A DNA stretch of 64,000 bases from Lachnospiraceae bacterium (lineage in GTDB: Bacteria; Bacillota; Clostridia; Lachnospirales; Lachnospiraceae). Positions within the stretch are counted from its first letter, which is position 1, and every line of letters starts with the position of its first letter. The position numbers were made by a program, and so were the translations under genes. Location: the NCBI GenBank assembly GCA_017469405.1, contig JAFUGL010000003.1:1-64000 (forward strand), in the 5' to 3' direction. The notes beneath the pieces are model-generated. The model had not been told where the DNA came from. It worked only from the letters and a program-made list of their open reading frames with translations, and ran no database searches. Below, piece by piece: positions 18,321 to 26,476 of this stretch.

Positions 18321-18349
18321 ATTATAATGGAAGAAACGACAAAATACAA
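18321..18349 (-). promoter_or_regulatory. Sigma-A-type promoter of the activase gene
   Basis: Read on the minus strand, TTGTAT and a perfect TATAAT are 17 bases apart. Transcription would start about 30 bases before the AAGGAGG of the activase gene. Confidence 0.5.
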
Positions 18350-18449
18350 CAGTTAAAAACATGAAATTTCTATGAAATTACTTTAATTTTATTAATTTTT
18401 TGCCACATTTATGAATTAACGGCATAGAATAATCAAAAAGGGGAAAAAT

Positions 18450-18806
18450 ATGGAAAAGGAATGTAAGGGAACCATCCACAAGGTTGTGGCAGGAGATACG
18501 CTATATAAGATATCAAAGCTTTACGGCGTAAGGCTTGTTGATGTCTTAAAGGAAAATCCGTACGTAAATGTGTATAATTTAAGGCCGGGAGATGAGATAT
18601 GTGTACCGACCGAAATCTATGAGGAAGAGGAGGAACGCAGATACTTTACTGCAAGAACGGGAGAAACCTTAAGAAGTATAACGGATGAGCTTTCCACTGA
18701 TGTAGGAAGACTTATGGAGTATAATAAAGAACTCCTTGATATGCGTATTCCTCTCGGAACGATTATAAGAATTCCGCCGACAGAAAGAGGACAGGGGTCC
18801 AATTAG
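18450..18806 (+). CDS. Two-LysM-domain protein without a signal peptide
   Basis: A 118-residue protein made almost wholly of two LysM modules: HKVVAGDTLYKISKLYG to ICVP (about residues 9-52) and YFTARTGETLRSITDEL to IIRIPP (about 64-110). LysM modules bind the glycan of peptidoglycan or chitin. There is no signal peptide or anchor, so either the protein stays in the cytosol, for example in the forespore or mother cell like some coat-associated LysM proteins, or it is exported in another way. ATG follows AAAAGGGG. It is divergent from the activase gene, and a weak TTGCCA (18400) lies upstream. A spore role is a guess. Confidence 0.8.
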   Translation: MEKECKGTIHKVVAGDTLYKISKLYGVRLVDVLKENPYVNVYNLRPGDEICVPTEIYEEEEERRYFTARTGETLRSITDELSTDVGRLMEYNKELLDMRIPLGTIIRIPPTERGQGSN

Positions 18807-18886
18807 CAAAGAATAATTACATGTATTTGCCAATAATAATGCATCCCAGTTTTAAGTTGTTTTTTAGATAGTTTTAGGATATAATA

Positions 18887-18930
18887 AGCGTATATGCATT
18901 GATGTAAGTTTTTTATCATGCATATACGCT
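18887..18930. repeat. Perfect 13-bp inverted repeat between the LysM and rhomboid-like genes
   Basis: AGCGTATATGCAT (18887-18899) and ATGCATATACGCT (18918-18930) flank 18 bases containing TTTTTT. It could be a weak terminator for the LysM gene or an operator for the next gene. There is no T-run on its 3' side. Confidence 0.5.
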
Positions 18931-18981
18931 GATTTAATTCATTTGAATCAGGTGAAAGAATATAAACAAGGACTGAATGAT

Positions 18982-19929
18982 ATGAAATTTTTAGAAAAGT
19001 TTGAAAAGAAATTTGGAAAATATTCCATAAGGAATCTTCCTTTAATTTTAACCTTACTATTTGCATTTAATTACATTTTCTCGGTGGCAGCACCTGATAT
19101 CTATGTAAAGATTTATTTATCCCCGTATGATATATTTTATGGACATGAATATTGGAGACTTGTGACATGGATATTTACCGCTCCTTCATCTTTTGATGAG
19201 TGGACGATTTTGTCCTTGGTATGTCTTTATTTTATAGGTTCTTCAGCACAAAGAGGTATGGGTACATTTATGTATAATCTCTATACCATTGGCAGTATGC
19301 TGCTTAACTTTATTACTGTTCTTGTTGTAAGCGGATTTTTATATTTGACAAAGGGAACCTTATATGCTGCTGATACTCAAATCGGAGGATTTTATGTAAA
19401 TTATACTATTCCTGTATGTGTATTTTTTGCCTTTGCCATGGCGTATTCGGAAAGCACGGTATTTTTCATGGCTCTTTTCCCTCTTAAGGCAAAGTATATT
19501 GCATGTATAGATTTTGCACTTTTGCTATATGAGTATTTCAGTACACCGATTATTACATTTAGAGCCTTACTTGTGGTTGCGGTTGCCAATTTCTTTATAT
19601 TTTATAATGTGCTTAAGAAGTACAGCTATGGCAGAAATACAAGGTACTCTTATCAAAATTATGGAAATAATAAAAAGAAAAAATCTTCCGGTTCGCCGTT
19701 TTTTGAAAGAAAAAATAAAGATAATGTCTACAATATGAGCGATTATCTTAAAAGAAAACAGGATAGTGATGATAATAAGATGCCTGAAGGCATAACAAGA
19801 CATAAATGTGCTATCTGCGGCAAGACAGAAAATGACGGTGAGGATTTGGTATTCAGATTCTGTACAAAATGTAACGGTAATTATGAATACTGCAGCGAAC
19901 ACATTTATACACATGAACATATAAAATAA
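18982..19929 (+). CDS. Rhomboid/derlin-like membrane protein with zinc-ribbon tail, probably inactive
   Basis: About six hydrophobic helices occupy residues 18-215. The order EYWRLVTWIF, then YFIGSSAQRGMGTFMYNLY, follows the rhomboid fold (compare the WR motif and the G-rich second helix). No GxSG serine motif is visible where it is expected (QIGGFYVNY), so proteolysis is doubtful. The last 40 residues carry CAIC, CTKC, CSEH and HEH, a likely zinc-binding treble-clef or ribbon in the cytosol. The start is ATG at 18982, preceded by AAGGA; the TTG at 18943 lacks a ribosome site. Function is unknown; a chaperone-like pseudo-rhomboid is one reading. Confidence 0.7.
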   Translation: MKFLEKFEKKFGKYSIRNLPLILTLLFAFNYIFSVAAPDIYVKIYLSPYDIFYGHEYWRLVTWIFTAPSSFDEWTILSLVCLYFIGSSAQRGMGTFMYNLYTIGSMLLNFITVLVVSGFLYLTKGTLYAADTQIGGFYVNYTIPVCVFFAFAMAYSESTVFFMALFPLKAKYIACIDFALLLYEYFSTPIITFRALLVVAVANFFIFYNVLKKYSYGRNTRYSYQNYGNNKKKKSSGSPFFERKNKDNVYNMSDYLKRKQDSDDNKMPEGITRHKCAICGKTENDGEDLVFRFCTKCNGNYEYCSEHIYTHEHIK

Positions 19930-20001
19930 TTTTGCATGTAAATAGATATGTTTCGGAAAGCTACTTAAGCACCAGAATAATATTAGGAGATAAAATATAA
20001 A

Positions 20002-21408
20002 ATGAGCAGCGTAAAAAAACTTATCGGTGAGATAAAAAGCGGAATCAACATAGAAAATAATATTAAAGAGTATTCAAAGCTTCTTTTTGAAAAATATAAC
20101 TATTATGCAATGGTTAAAATGAGTATGAATTACTACACCATGAAGGAAATAATATCTGAAATGACAGATAAAAATTCTGATGTGTGTAAATATTTCGATA
20201 TTTTAACAAGACTTGTAAAGGACAATATTGTTGATAAGAAACCGGTTGATGAAGAGGCGGTTACTGCAGTTAAGCAGATTAGGGATAATATCGAGTATAA
20301 GATGAAGATACTTACCTCATATACGGATGGTTATGAGATTTATGAGTACATATTAAATCGTATTGAAGCAAAGGTTAAGGATAAGGTGGAAGAGGTTGAT
20401 ATAGCACTTCTTTCTGATAAGATGTACAGCTATGTATTTAATGAGTCGGATAAGATGGTTATAAACAGCAAGCTTCAGCTTCTTATGGCACAGCTTCCTG
20501 TAAGGATGACCAAGAGCAAATTCTGTGATGTTATCTCAAACACGCTTGCTTTATATAAGGGTGGAGAAAAGACTTCTTTAGACGAATTTTGTGATATGTT
20601 AAGAACCTCATCGCTTATATCAAAACCAAAGGGCTTCGAGACAGAGTATCCGTTCCTTTATCATGTATATACGGATTTATCTGCAGCAAATTATAAAGAG
20701 CTTACAGAGGAAGAGTTTGATACATTAAATGATAGGCTTAACGATGCAGCAGCTATCATTAATGAAGAGGCATCAAATTATATACTTATGCAGGAAATAG
20801 CAAATGATATATATACCATACTTCTTACAATGGAAGATGCTGCCTGTGCAAACGAAAAGCTTCCTGCTTACAAGGCTGCTTTAAATATTATTGAGAGCGT
20901 TTTAAAAAGTGATGATTTTGAGACTCTTTCAGAAACACTTATGGATAGCTTTATCAGTATGGAAGGTGCACAGGAGGATGTTACTGAAAGTATAATGCCG
21001 CTTGAGGCTTCCTTTGATGATATCTATGTAGGCAAGAGCGATGATATAAGTAAATACGGTCTTTCTGAAAGATTCGATGTGCTTGATAAAATCAGCAGGC
21101 TTTTATCAACCAGTTTATTTATAGATGTTGAAAAATCACTTAGAAGTGAGAGTGATATGGTTGATGATGCATATTACAATGAAACAAAGGACAAGCTTAT
21201 TAATGACTTTATGACTTTATTTAATGATTGTGAAAGAATGGTTATAAGAAGTATCATGTGTAAGATACTTGCAGCCATGCCAATTTTCCTTAACTCAAAG
21301 CAGGAGATAAAGGATTATTTTGATTATACACTCTCAGGCTGTAAGGATATGAGTGAGCTTACTGCATGTAATAAGCTTATCAGTGAAATGATAGAAGAAG
21401 AATATTAG
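20002..21408 (+). CDS. Unrecognised 468-residue helical protein
   Basis: I do not recognise this family. The protein is acidic, lacks a signal peptide or membrane helix, and reads as almost entirely helical, with many Lys/Glu-rich amphipathic stretches. It has no Walker motif, metal-binding cysteine cluster or other diagnostic motif. ATG follows TTAGGAG. It is 16 bases ahead of another unrecognised gene, which is 9 bases ahead of the DUF2953 gene and gerW, so the four look like an operon. That context hints at a sporulation or envelope role, but nothing in the protein itself supports it. Confidence 0.8.
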   Translation: MSSVKKLIGEIKSGINIENNIKEYSKLLFEKYNYYAMVKMSMNYYTMKEIISEMTDKNSDVCKYFDILTRLVKDNIVDKKPVDEEAVTAVKQIRDNIEYKMKILTSYTDGYEIYEYILNRIEAKVKDKVEEVDIALLSDKMYSYVFNESDKMVINSKLQLLMAQLPVRMTKSKFCDVISNTLALYKGGEKTSLDEFCDMLRTSSLISKPKGFETEYPFLYHVYTDLSAANYKELTEEEFDTLNDRLNDAAAIINEEASNYILMQEIANDIYTILLTMEDAACANEKLPAYKAALNIIESVLKSDDFETLSETLMDSFISMEGAQEDVTESIMPLEASFDDIYVGKSDDISKYGLSERFDVLDKISRLLSTSLFIDVEKSLRSESDMVDDAYYNETKDKLINDFMTLFNDCERMVIRSIMCKILAAMPIFLNSKQEIKDYFDYTLSGCKDMSELTACNKLISEMIEEEY

Positions 21409-21424
21409 TACCAAGGGTGGTTTT

Positions 21425-21739
21425 ATGAAGGTAGTAGATGCTCCTTACGTACAAGGTTTTAAGGGCAGGAAAAAAGATAAAATAGTAAAAAAAATCCGTC
21501 ACAAGCGTAAGGTTGATAATGTTTATGTGGTTACGCTGCCTATGATAACGGATGGAATCATGGATATATATGAGTATAAGCATCTGTTTAGTAAGTTTTA
21601 TAAAAAGGCAAGTGACGAGATTTGCATATTAGGTATTGCTAAAAGCAAGAGTGATGCAAATGAGGTCGTGAGGGATATCGTACAGGATATGTATGATACG
21701 GACACGGACTTTGATGTAAGAAAATTTTTTGGAATATAG
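21425..21739 (+). CDS. Unrecognised 104-residue protein
   Basis: A small soluble protein with a strongly basic N-terminal third (GRKKDKIVKKIRHKRK) and an acidic C-terminus. No known motif was seen. The ATG is preceded by AAGGGTGG 4-5 bases away. Its position, tightly between the 468-residue protein and the DUF2953 gene, supports it as a real gene. The basic stretch could bind nucleic acid or phospholipid, but this is speculation. Confidence 0.75.
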   Translation: MKVVDAPYVQGFKGRKKDKIVKKIRHKRKVDNVYVVTLPMITDGIMDIYEYKHLFSKFYKKASDEICILGIAKSKSDANEVVRDIVQDMYDTDTDFDVRKFFGI

Positions 21740-21748
21740 GTATTAAAT

Positions 21749-22762
21749 ATGCTACATGTATTATGGGTTATTTTGAAAATAATATTGATAATACTTGCAG
21801 TTTTGATTGGACTTATACTTTTGATTTTACTTTTGGTTTTATTTGCACCGATAAGGTATAAGGTGGCAGCAGATATAGGAGATGACATAGCTGTCACGGC
21901 AAAGGTCCGGTTTTTAATTGTAAGTGTCAATGTTATCTTTGAAAAAAATGAAAAAAAACTGGATACCTTTCTTAGGATAGTCGGGATTAAGATTGGACTT
22001 GGCAATAAGGAAGGAGAAGGTCATAAAGAAAAGAAGTCCAAACCTAAAAAGGAAAAGAAGAAAAAAAATAAAGCTGATGAATCGGTTGTTATATCCGATA
22101 CTGATACAGCAAATGCTTTAAATGAGGATAAAACTGAGAATTCTTTAGTAGAAAATAAAACAATAGAAGCTGATAATCCTATTAAAGAGGTTGATAGTGA
22201 AGCTGATATTGGTGAGTATGATCTTTGGACTGATGAAGATACGCTTGATAAGGATGAAAAGAAGCTTTCTGGAAGAATAAAAAGATTATTTAAAAAATCC
22301 AAGAGGACAATTGAGGATTTAGATGGTAAATCTGAAGATGAGATAAAAGAAACACTTTATCAAAAGCTTGAAAAAAAGGTTAATCAAATTAATGAAAAGA
22401 AAGAAGAAATTGAAAAAAAGGTTAACCGATTTGAGAAGTTTTGGAATATGAATTGTACCGTAAGAACGAGGGAATATCTTGGGAAATATTTAATAAGCAT
22501 CCTAAAGCATATCGCACCAAAAAAGATAAAGGGACATATAAGATACGGCTTTGATGAACCATGCACGACAGGTCAGGTTACAGGATATCTAAGCTTGCTG
22601 CCTTTTGTTTATCAAAAAGGATTTTCGTTGGAACCGGATTTTCGTGAGAAGGTTATAGAAGGAAATGTTGTTTTAAAAGGCAGAATTATACTTGGATATA
22701 TTGCAAGAATAGTTCTTAAAAGATATATATGGCAGACAATTAAGATGGCTAGGAAAATATAA
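21749..22762 (+). CDS. ytfI: DUF2953 family membrane-anchored protein (YtfI-like)
   Basis: The N-terminus is one strong hydrophobic helix (about residues 5-30) followed by LFAPIRYKVAADIGDD, the usual opening of DUF2953 proteins. Residues 85-220 are a long charged, Lys/Glu-rich low-complexity insert, probably partly coiled-coil. The C-terminal GHIRYGFDEPCTTGQ and DFREKVIEGNVVLKGRI blocks are the conserved DUF2953 core. In Bacillus subtilis the homologue ytfI lies directly before ytfJ (gerW), and the same order is seen here, which supports both calls. The molecular function is unknown. Confidence 0.85.
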   Translation: MLHVLWVILKIILIILAVLIGLILLILLLVLFAPIRYKVAADIGDDIAVTAKVRFLIVSVNVIFEKNEKKLDTFLRIVGIKIGLGNKEGEGHKEKKSKPKKEKKKKNKADESVVISDTDTANALNEDKTENSLVENKTIEADNPIKEVDSEADIGEYDLWTDEDTLDKDEKKLSGRIKRLFKKSKRTIEDLDGKSEDEIKETLYQKLEKKVNQINEKKEEIEKKVNRFEKFWNMNCTVRTREYLGKYLISILKHIAPKKIKGHIRYGFDEPCTTGQVTGYLSLLPFVYQKGFSLEPDFREKVIEGNVVLKGRIILGYIARIVLKRYIWQTIKMARKI

Positions 22763-22785
22763 AAGTTTTCAGGAGGAGATAAAAA

Positions 22786-23196
22786 ATGGATAATAATTTT
22801 AATCAGACAGTTGCTTCATTGTTTAACGGAATGGATTCTTTTCTTTCAACAAAAACAGTTGTTGGAGAACCTACAAAGATAGGAGATACAATTATACTTC
22901 CACTTGTGGATGTAAACTTTGGTGTGGCAGCAGGAGCATTTGCTAAAAAAGAGAAGGGCAGTAATTCGGCAGCAGGTGGTATGGGAGGAAAGATGTCACC
23001 TTCAGCAGTGTTGGTAATTCAAAATGGCTATGCAAAGATTGTTACCGCTAAGAGCGAAAGTACTGTAGGAAAAATCTTTGATGCTGTTCCGGAAGTTATT
23101 GACAGAGTTTCCAATTTAGTGAAAAAGAAGAGTCCTGAAGAAGAGGCAGCAGTAGCTGAAGCGGTAGATAATCTTGGAAATGAAGAATTGATATAA
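22786..23196 (+). CDS. gerW: GerW/YtfJ family sporulation protein
   Basis: Homologue of YtfJ/GerW, a forespore protein needed for normal germination in Bacillus. At 136 residues it is of family length. Diagnostic stretches are the VVGEPTKIGDTIILPLVDVNFGV segment, a Gly-rich middle (AAGGMGGKMSP) and PSAVLVIQNGYAKIV. ATG follows AGGAGGAG. The order DUF2953-gerW is conserved with Bacillus and suggests that this organism is, or was, a spore former. A very small membrane-protein gene follows. Confidence 0.9.
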   Translation: MDNNFNQTVASLFNGMDSFLSTKTVVGEPTKIGDTIILPLVDVNFGVAAGAFAKKEKGSNSAAGGMGGKMSPSAVLVIQNGYAKIVTAKSESTVGKIFDAVPEVIDRVSNLVKKKSPEEEAAVAEAVDNLGNEELI

Positions 23197-23264
23197 AATT
23201 GAAATAATTAAATTCTTTATTTTATAAATTAGGCATATATTTATATAAGTGTTTAATTTAAGTG

Positions 23265-23417
23265 ATGTTTTCTATGCGTGCATTGATTGGATATGCCATG
23301 TTTTTCGTGGCGATAGGTATTTTGATATCTTATTTTATAAGTGGTTTTTGTGAATTTGTTGTAGTACTTGTACTTTTGCTTAGTGCATATATTTTACTTT
23401 GCAGGTGCAGGGAATGA
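23265..23417 (+). CDS. Small two-helix membrane protein (about 50 residues)
   Basis: The frame opens at ATG 23265 (a second ATG at 23274) and ends in TGA at 23415. It gives 47-50 residues with two hydrophobic helices, separated around SGFCEF, and a basic CRCRE tail. The ribosome site is weak. The composition is strongly unlike a random frame, and its place directly behind gerW in a gap that otherwise has no gene supports translation. Tiny hydrophobic genes at this position occur in related Clostridia as far as I recall. Function is unknown. Confidence 0.6.
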   Translation: MFSMRALIGYAMFFVAIGILISYFISGFCEFVVVLVLLLSAYILLCRCRE

Positions 23418-23457
23418 AATTACATATTTTTATGAGATATGACGTGAGGTGGTTACA

Positions 23458-24126
23458 ATGAGTATGGCTACAGATGATATGAGCATGGAGCTTTTGATGA
23501 ATTCGGACAATCCGGAGGCAATCTTAAAAGACATGCAGCCATTTATTATACTTATGATGTACTATGAGTGTGCATTGATGGAGATAGAAACAAAATTAAA
23601 GGTTTTAAATTCTGAATTTGCCCTTCAGCATAACAGAAATCCTTTTGAATCCATTAAATGCAGAATTAAAAAGCCCATAAGTATTATAGAGAAGATGAAA
23701 AAGAAAAATCTCGATATCACAATTGAAAATATTGAGAATAATCTTACGGATATTGCGGGCATAAGGGTTATTTGCTCTTTCCCTGAGGATATTTATACTG
23801 TTTCGGAACTTTTATCAAAGCAGGATGATATCAATGTCGTTCAAATAAAGGATTATATTAGAAACCCAAAACCAAATGGTTACAGAAGCCTTCACCTTAT
23901 AGTTGAAGTTCCTATATTTTTATCAAATCAAAAAAAATATATGAAGGTTGAGGTGCAGTTTAGAACAATTGCGATGGATTTCTGGGCAAGTCTTGACCAT
24001 AAGCTAAAATATAAAAAGGACAATTTAAAGCATCCTGAAATTATAGCACAGGAACTTAAAAAATGTGCAGATATGGTTACGGCTATGGATTATAAGATGC
24101 AGGAAATACGTAATATGCTTGAATAG
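23458..24126 (+). CDS. relQ: Small alarmone synthetase, RelQ/YjbM-type (p)ppGpp synthetase
   Basis: It transfers pyrophosphate from ATP to GDP or GTP to make (p)ppGpp. At about 222 residues it holds only a RelA/SpoT synthetase domain, with no hydrolase, TGS or ACT domain. Visible motifs are DIAGIRVICSF (G-loop region and metal Asp), NPKPNGYRSLH (substrate motif) and VEVQFRTIAMDFWASLDHK (catalytic Glu). Length and C-terminal helices fit RelQ rather than RelP. ATG at 23458 is preferred to the in-frame GTG at 23449, because AGGTGG ends 5 bases before it. Confidence 0.9.
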   Translation: MSMATDDMSMELLMNSDNPEAILKDMQPFIILMMYYECALMEIETKLKVLNSEFALQHNRNPFESIKCRIKKPISIIEKMKKKNLDITIENIENNLTDIAGIRVICSFPEDIYTVSELLSKQDDINVVQIKDYIRNPKPNGYRSLHLIVEVPIFLSNQKKYMKVEVQFRTIAMDFWASLDHKLKYKKDNLKHPEIIAQELKKCADMVTAMDYKMQEIRNMLE

Positions 24127-24153
24127 TAATATACATATCTTATGGAGGATAAA

Positions 24154-24735
24154 ATGTCTCGTAAAACCTGGAAACCGGGCAATATGCTTTATCCGGTTCC
24201 GGCTGTTATGGTTACGGTCGGTGATAAGGATGTAAATAATATTATAACGATTGCCTGGGCAGGAACCGTTAATTCAGATCCTGCGATGGTTTCCATTTCA
24301 GTGAGAAAATCCAGATATTCTCATGAACTTCTTATGAAGCATAAAGAATTTGTGATCAATCTGGTTACAAAAAAGCTTACGCGTGCCATGGATTATTGTG
24401 GAGTTAAATCCGGCAGGGATGTTGATAAGTTTAAGGAGATGAAGCTTACCAAAGGTACTGCCAATAAGGTTAGTGCACCGATTATAGAAGAAAGTCCTGT
24501 CAATATAGAATGTGTTGTTAAGCAGGTGATTCCTCTTGGCTCGCATGATATGTTTCTTGCCGAGGTTGTTTCAGTTGATGTTGATGATAAATATATGGAC
24601 GAAAAAGGCAGCTTTGATTTGGAAAAAGCTGATTTGATTGCATATTCACATGGCAAGTACTATACACTTGGAGAAAATATAGGTAAGTTTGGATTTAGTG
24701 TAAAAAAGAAATCCAAGAAAAAAAATAAAAAGTAA
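24154..24735 (+). CDS. Flavin reductase-like FMN-binding protein
   Basis: A predicted FMN-binding split-barrel protein of the flavin-reductase/flavoredoxin family. The FMN region reads PAVMVTVGD, NIITIAWAGTVNSDPAMVSISVRKSRYSHELL, and the sequence continues EFVINLVTKKL, as in this family. At about 193 residues it has the standard length plus a short Lys-rich tail. The likely job is reduction of free flavin or an unknown substrate with NAD(P)H. ATG at 24154 is chosen over 24142 because GGAGG (24144-24148) lies 5 bases before it. It follows the alarmone synthetase by 27 bases. Confidence 0.88.
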   Translation: MSRKTWKPGNMLYPVPAVMVTVGDKDVNNIITIAWAGTVNSDPAMVSISVRKSRYSHELLMKHKEFVINLVTKKLTRAMDYCGVKSGRDVDKFKEMKLTKGTANKVSAPIIEESPVNIECVVKQVIPLGSHDMFLAEVVSVDVDDKYMDEKGSFDLEKADLIAYSHGKYYTLGENIGKFGFSVKKKSKKKNKK

Positions 24736-24859
24736 TCATCATATAGTTGATTTTCGTATAGTTAGATGATATAAAATGAATTTATAAAGATAATATTATT
24801 ATATTATTATATTATATATCCTGGTCTGCTCCGGAGAGGTAGAAAAGGAGAAATATAAT

Positions 24860-26389
24860 ATGTTTAGTAAGGTTACAGGAGGCACCGTAATCGGTATAGA
24901 CGGTGCTTTGATTGGCGTTGAGGCAGATATAAATGATGGTCTGCCTATGCTTAATCTCGTCGGTTATCTGTCTTCTTCAGTTAAGGAGGCCGGCGAAAGA
25001 GTAAGAACTGCGCTTAAAAATTCGGGCTATTATCTGCCGCCTAAGCGCATAACTATCAATTTATCCCCTGCGGATATCAGAAAATATGGTTCGGGATTTG
25101 ATCTGCCGATTGCCATATCTATAGTGCTGTCTATGGGAATTGTCCCCGTGATTGATTTGGAGAAAACCATAATAATCGGTGAGTTAAGTCTCGACGGAAG
25201 TATTATGGCAGTAAACGGTGTACTGCCTATGGTTTATCATGCCTTTGAAAATGGTATAACCACATGCATTATACCCGATCAAAATGTTGCGGAAGCTGGA
25301 CTTATAGGAGGTATGAAAGTTTATGGTGTAAAATCTTTGGTTGAGGCTATTGATTTTATTCAAGGAGACATAGAACTTTTGCCTTATGAAAATGCTGACA
25401 TTGAAGCTTACTCTGGGCTTCCGGATTATAAATGCGATTTTTCGGAGATTAAAGGGCAGCCGGTGCTTAAAAGAGGGCTGGAAATAGCCGTTTCGGGTTT
25501 TCATAATGTTCTTATGACAGGTGCTGCGGGTGCAGGAAAATCAATGCTTGCAAAGAGACTTACTACGATCATGCCGGGACTTTCATTTGAAGAAAGTGTT
25601 GAAGTAACTAAAATTTACAGCATAAGCGGACTTCTTGATAAAAAAGGAAGGCTTATAAGAGAGAGACCGTTTCGTGCACCTCATCATACAATTTCAAATC
25701 ATGCACTCATTGGAGGAGGTGCTATACCAAAGCCGGGGGAGGTTACATTATCACACAACGGAATCTTATTTTTGGATGAGCTGCCTGAATTTAATAAGAA
25801 CGTCCTTGAGGTGTTAAGGCAGCCGCTTGAGGATAAGAAAATTATTGTTTCAAGAGTTCAGGCTTCTTATGTGTTTCCGGCTGATTTTATGCTTGTGGCT
25901 GCTATGAATCCGTGTCCTTGCGGTAATTATCCTAATTTAAATAAATGTACATGTACGCCTTTTCAGATAAAAAAATATCAGCAGAAGATAAGCGGACCTT
26001 TGCTTGACAGAATTGATATAAATATGGTTGTTAAACCGGTACAGTTTGAGGATATATTTTCTGATCATGAGGAAGAAAATTCTGAAGCTATAAGACAAAG
26101 GGTGGTTGAAACGAGAGCTATCCAGAATAAAAGATATATCGATGAAAATATAAACTTGAACTCGGAATTGGATGGAAAGCTTATAAAAAAGTATATTGTT
26201 TTGGAAAATGAAGTGGAGGATTATCTAAAGCAAAGCATATCCAATAAAGACATCTCTGCAAGAGGTATTAACAGAATATTAAGGCTTTCCCGCACTATAG
26301 CAGATATGGATAAAAAGGACAAAATAGAAGTAAAACATTTAAAGGAAGCACTCTTTTATCATAATCATGTGGGTATAACAGTCAGATAA
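24860..26389 (+). CDS. comM: YifB/ComM family magnesium-chelatase-like AAA+ ATPase
   Basis: A 509-residue AAA+ protein. The N-terminal ChlI-like domain (VIGIDGALIGVEADI) is followed by Walker A GAAGAGKSML (about residues 215-224), Walker B ILFLDELPEF and a C-terminal Mg_chelatase_C region (ARGINRILRLSRTIAD). A CPCGNYPNLNKCTCTP zinc-like cluster is typical of the family. ComM helicases promote branch migration in natural transformation in Gram-negatives; the Firmicute role is less clear. Location directly before dprA, a transformation gene, fits a DNA-uptake or recombination role. ATG follows AAAAGGAG. Confidence 0.93.
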   Translation: MFSKVTGGTVIGIDGALIGVEADINDGLPMLNLVGYLSSSVKEAGERVRTALKNSGYYLPPKRITINLSPADIRKYGSGFDLPIAISIVLSMGIVPVIDLEKTIIIGELSLDGSIMAVNGVLPMVYHAFENGITTCIIPDQNVAEAGLIGGMKVYGVKSLVEAIDFIQGDIELLPYENADIEAYSGLPDYKCDFSEIKGQPVLKRGLEIAVSGFHNVLMTGAAGAGKSMLAKRLTTIMPGLSFEESVEVTKIYSISGLLDKKGRLIRERPFRAPHHTISNHALIGGGAIPKPGEVTLSHNGILFLDELPEFNKNVLEVLRQPLEDKKIIVSRVQASYVFPADFMLVAAMNPCPCGNYPNLNKCTCTPFQIKKYQQKISGPLLDRIDINMVVKPVQFEDIFSDHEEENSEAIRQRVVETRAIQNKRYIDENINLNSELDGKLIKKYIVLENEVEDYLKQSISNKDISARGINRILRLSRTIADMDKKDKIEVKHLKEALFYHNHVGITVR

Positions 26390-26398
26390 TACAGGGCA

Positions 26399-26460
26399 TA
26401 TGTAATAAGGCAGATAGGCACTGTGTCACAATAGTGTGCCTGTCGTATATCTGTTACATA
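26399..26460. repeat. Interrupted palindrome between comM and dprA
   Basis: TATGTAA (26399-26405) pairs with TTACATA (26454-26460), and inside it GATAGGCAC (26413-26421) pairs with GTGCCTGTC (26436-26444) with one G-T. There is no T-run, so it is not a normal terminator. It could be an operator or a leader structure of dprA. Confidence 0.5.
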
Positions 26461-26476
26461 AAAGGGAGGAATTGAT

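Noticed and set aside
18400..18430. Promoter TTGCCA...TAGAAT before the LysM gene
   Set aside because: The spacer would be 19 bases, outside the usual range, and the start-to-ATG distance is very short; not listed as a feature.
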